Shown in pieces: positions 6,426 through 7,759 of a stretch of DNA of 7,759 nt. Position 1 is the first letter of the stretch. Every line of letters begins with the position of its first letter. This DNA is from Planctomycetota bacterium. GTDB taxonomy: Bacteria > Planctomycetota > Planctomycetia > Pirellulales > Pirellulaceae. The position numbers and the translations under genes were made by a program. The stretch is from the NCBI GenBank assembly GCA_026692885.1, contig JAPLNJ010001073.1, positions 1-7,759 on the forward strand, in the 5' to 3' direction. Under the pieces are notes generated by a model. It worked only from the letters and a program-made list of their open reading frames with translations, did no database searches and was not told the origin of the DNA.

Positions 6426-6606
6426 CCGGTCTTCTGCCAGATCACGTGTTCTTGGGACGGCATCCACTAGGAATTGTTCGCACGAGGTGAACAAGCGGCC
6501 GCGGCTCGGCTACCCAGTCGTCGTCACCGAATTGTCGTCGCTGCATGATGGTACTCCTGCTTCGGTTGATTCTACGATCATGGTACGCTGTGCGGAGCAC
6601 CGCTAG
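6426..6606. other. Spacer of unclear origin after the GlmM-like gene
   Basis: These 181 bases hold no recognisable protein in any forward frame. An imperfect stem TTGTTC (6474-6479) and GAACAA (6489-6494) lies about 50 bases after the glmM stop but has no T-run. The spacer ends at the in-frame TAG (6604-6606) that immediately precedes the HAD remnant. It probably replaced the missing front of that gene. Confidence 0.4.
6442..6546 (-). CDS. Possible small ORF of 34 codons
   Basis: On the minus strand an ATG at 6546 is preceded by AGGAG (6554-6558 on the plus strand as CTCCT) with a 7-base gap, an excellent Shine-Dalgarno site. A TAGAAT box lies further upstream. The peptide begins MQRRQFGDDDW and ends at TGA 6442-6444; it has no known domain. 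The MQRRQF start resembles the basic leader of planctomycete prepilin-like (DUF1559) proteins, but no hydrophobic segment follows, so it may be the cut-off front of such a gene. It may also be chance. Confidence 0.25.
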   Translation of the reverse strand: MQRRQFGDDDWVAEPRPLVHLVRTIPSGCRPKNT

Positions 6607-6822
6607 ATAGTCGGAGATTCGGAGCGGGGACTGGCGGCGGCCACGGCCGCAGGGTTGCCCTGTCTGGTCGTCCCGAGTGACTGGAGCCGAGATGCCGATT
6701 TCAGCGGAGCGGCAAAGGTGCCGGAGAGCATCAGGGACGTGCCGGAGGCGGTGTTGAAGCAAACGAAGGGCTCGACCACAACGGACTCGATGGTTGCCGG
6801 GAGACACATGCCACATGACTGA
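6607..6822 (+). pseudogene. C-terminal fragment of a HAD-family hydrolase
   Basis: The forward frame that starts just after a TAG (6604-6606) reads IVGDSERGLAAATAAG and continues with LPCLVVPSDWSRDADFSGA. This is the HAD motif IV region and the tail of a phosphoglycolate-phosphatase/beta-phosphoglucomutase-like phosphatase: GDSERG carries the Mg-binding Asp, followed by the A-rich helix and the 'AGLPCLVVP' strand. The N-terminal DxDxT nucleophile motif, the cap domain and the Lys/Thr motifs are absent. They cannot be hidden in another frame, because only 181 bases separate this from the glmM stop. The frame ends with TGA at 6820-6822, which overlaps the decarboxylase ATG (6815) by 8 bases, a typical operon junction. 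An intact gene was therefore once coupled to the decarboxylase and lost its front. No good start codon is present. Confidence 0.7.
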
Positions 6823-7759
6823 TCTTCTGCGTGAAGCGGCTGAGCGGGCCGCCACTTATCTAGGCAATCTTGGGACACGCCCAGTCTTTCCGCCGTCAGC
6901 AGCACTCCGTCGGCTCACGGAACTGGGCGGCAAGTTACCAGACTCTCCATCGGACCCCAGGGATGTACTGACGTTGCTTGACGAGATCGGATCGCCTGCA
7001 ACCGTGGCAAGTGCTGGTGGCCGTTACTTCGGCTTTGTCGTGGGCGGAACTCTCCCTGTTGCACTGGCGGCGAACTGGCTGGCCGCAGCGTGGGACCAGA
7101 ACGCCATGTGCAGCGTCAGTTCCCCGGTCGCTGCGAAGGTCGAGGAAATCGTCATCCCCTGGCTTCTGGAGTTGCTGCACCTGCCTGGAGATTGTGCCGG
7201 GGCCTTGGTGACCGGGGCCATGATGGCGAACTTCACCGCATTGGCTGCGGCCAGACATTCCGTCTTGAGGAAACACGGCTGGGATGTCGAGGCCGATGGT
7301 CTGTTCGGTTCGCCACCGGTGACCATGATTGTTGGGAACCAAGCCCATCCCACATTATTGAAGGCAGCCAGCTTGCTGGGATTTGGTCACAGACGACTTG
7401 TTCAAGTTCCGGTGGACGAGCAGGGGAGAATGCGAGCCGACGCCCTGCCCGCTATTTCCGGGCCAACGATTATCTGTATCCAGGCGGGGAACGTGAACAC
7501 GGGGGCCTTCGACTCGGCCGAGGAAATATGCCACAAGGGCAAGGCGACCGGGGCTTGGGTACACGTCGATGGTGCCTTCGGCCTTTGGGCTGCTGCCGCA
7601 CCCACTCGCCGTCACCTGACGACAGGAATTGCCGACGCCGATTCGTGGGCGACGGATGCCCACAAGTGGTTGAATGTCCCGTATGATAGCGGCATGGCCT
7701 TTGTCCGGGATCGAGAATCGCTGGAAGCAGCCATGACTCCTCCCGTCGCCTATCTGCCC
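6815..7759 (+). CDS. PLP-dependent group II decarboxylase, C-terminus beyond window
   Basis: 315 codons are visible of an enzyme usually about 450-500 long. The family (aromatic-L-amino-acid, tyrosine, glutamate and diaminobutyrate decarboxylases) removes CO2 from amino acids with pyridoxal phosphate in the cytoplasm. Visible motifs in order are TGAMMANF at 133-140 (cofactor phosphate loop), GNQAHPTLLKAA with His178 stacking on the PLP ring, QAGNVNTGAFD, HVDGAFG at 250-256 with Asp252 binding the pyridine nitrogen, and DAHKWLNVPYDSG with Lys284 as the Schiff-base lysine. All catalytic residues seen are intact. The ATG at 6815 is favoured by GGGAG (6799-6803) 11 bases upstream and by the 8-base overlap with the HAD fragment's stop. 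An ATG at 6808 is in another frame. The amino-acid substrate cannot be assigned from this part. Confidence 0.9.
   Translation, partial: MTDLLREAAERAATYLGNLGTRPVFPPSAALRRLTELGGKLPDSPSDPRDVLTLLDEIGSPATVASAGGRYFGFVVGGTLPVALAANWLAAAWDQNAMCSVSSPVAAKVEEIVIPWLLELLHLPGDCAGALVTGAMMANFTALAAARHSVLRKHGWDVEADGLFGSPPVTMIVGNQAHPTLLKAASLLGFGHRRLVQVPVDEQGRMRADALPAISGPTIICIQAGNVNTGAFDSAEEICHKGKATGAWVHVDGAFGLWAAAAPTRRHLTTGIADADSWATDAHKWLNVPYDSGMAFVRDRESLEAAMTPPVAYLP

Noticed and set aside
5886..6494. 202-codon minus-strand frame opposite the GlmM-like gene
   Set aside because: Antisense to the conserved GGEGNGG and PSNTEP region; no motif.
6474..6494. Intrinsic terminator after the GlmM-like gene
   Set aside because: The stem is short and interrupted and no T-run follows.
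6426..6606. Front part of the HAD gene hidden by a frameshift
   Set aside because: I read all three forward frames of the spacer and saw no HAD cap or DxDxT motif; the space is also far too short for the missing part.
1..7759. tRNA, rRNA, CRISPR array, toxin-antitoxin or defence genes
   Set aside because: I saw no cloverleaf-like sequence, no regularly spaced repeats and no proteins of these classes. The direct repeats found are too few and unevenly spaced for CRISPR.

Overview
The window reads as a GC-rich bacterial chromosome segment, most likely from a planctomycete (Pirellulales-like). This is an inference. It rests on the style of a large, domain-poor conserved-type protein, on short palindromic repeats in the spacers, and on the GTG-started genes with good Shine-Dalgarno sites. 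No rRNA, tRNA, CRISPR array, transposase or phage gene is visible.

Layout, left half (minus strand): a large open frame of at least 692 codons fills 1-2078 and runs off the left edge. Its function is not recognised. Upstream of it, in the same direction, lies a class II aldolase/adducin-family gene (2342-3088). Both genes carry a near-identical upstream element (19 identical bases, 11 variable, 9 identical) at almost the same distance from the start codon, 33 and 31 bases. The 263-base spacer between them also holds a 164-base element with imperfect terminal inverted repeats.

Layout, right half (plus strand): a divergent spacer (3089-3445) holds the second copy of the upstream element, a cluster of hairpins, a degenerate third copy of the element, and a plausible sigma-70-like promoter. 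After it come two alpha-D-phosphohexomutases: a phosphomannomutase/phosphoglucomutase type (3446-4891) and an archaeal-type GlmM-like enzyme (5082-6425). A nested-palindrome repeat separates them. Together they could supply hexose-1-phosphates and GlcN-1-P for nucleotide-sugar and cell-envelope synthesis. Next comes a 181-base spacer of unclear origin. It is followed by the decapitated C-terminal end of a HAD-family hydrolase (6607-6822), whose stop codon overlaps the start of a PLP-dependent group II decarboxylase (6815 to beyond the right edge).

No complete new multi-gene system is evident. The points most worth a second look are the duplicated upstream element, the truncated HAD gene that still overlaps the decarboxylase start, the mutually exclusive hairpins between the two mutase genes, and the large uncharacterised protein.
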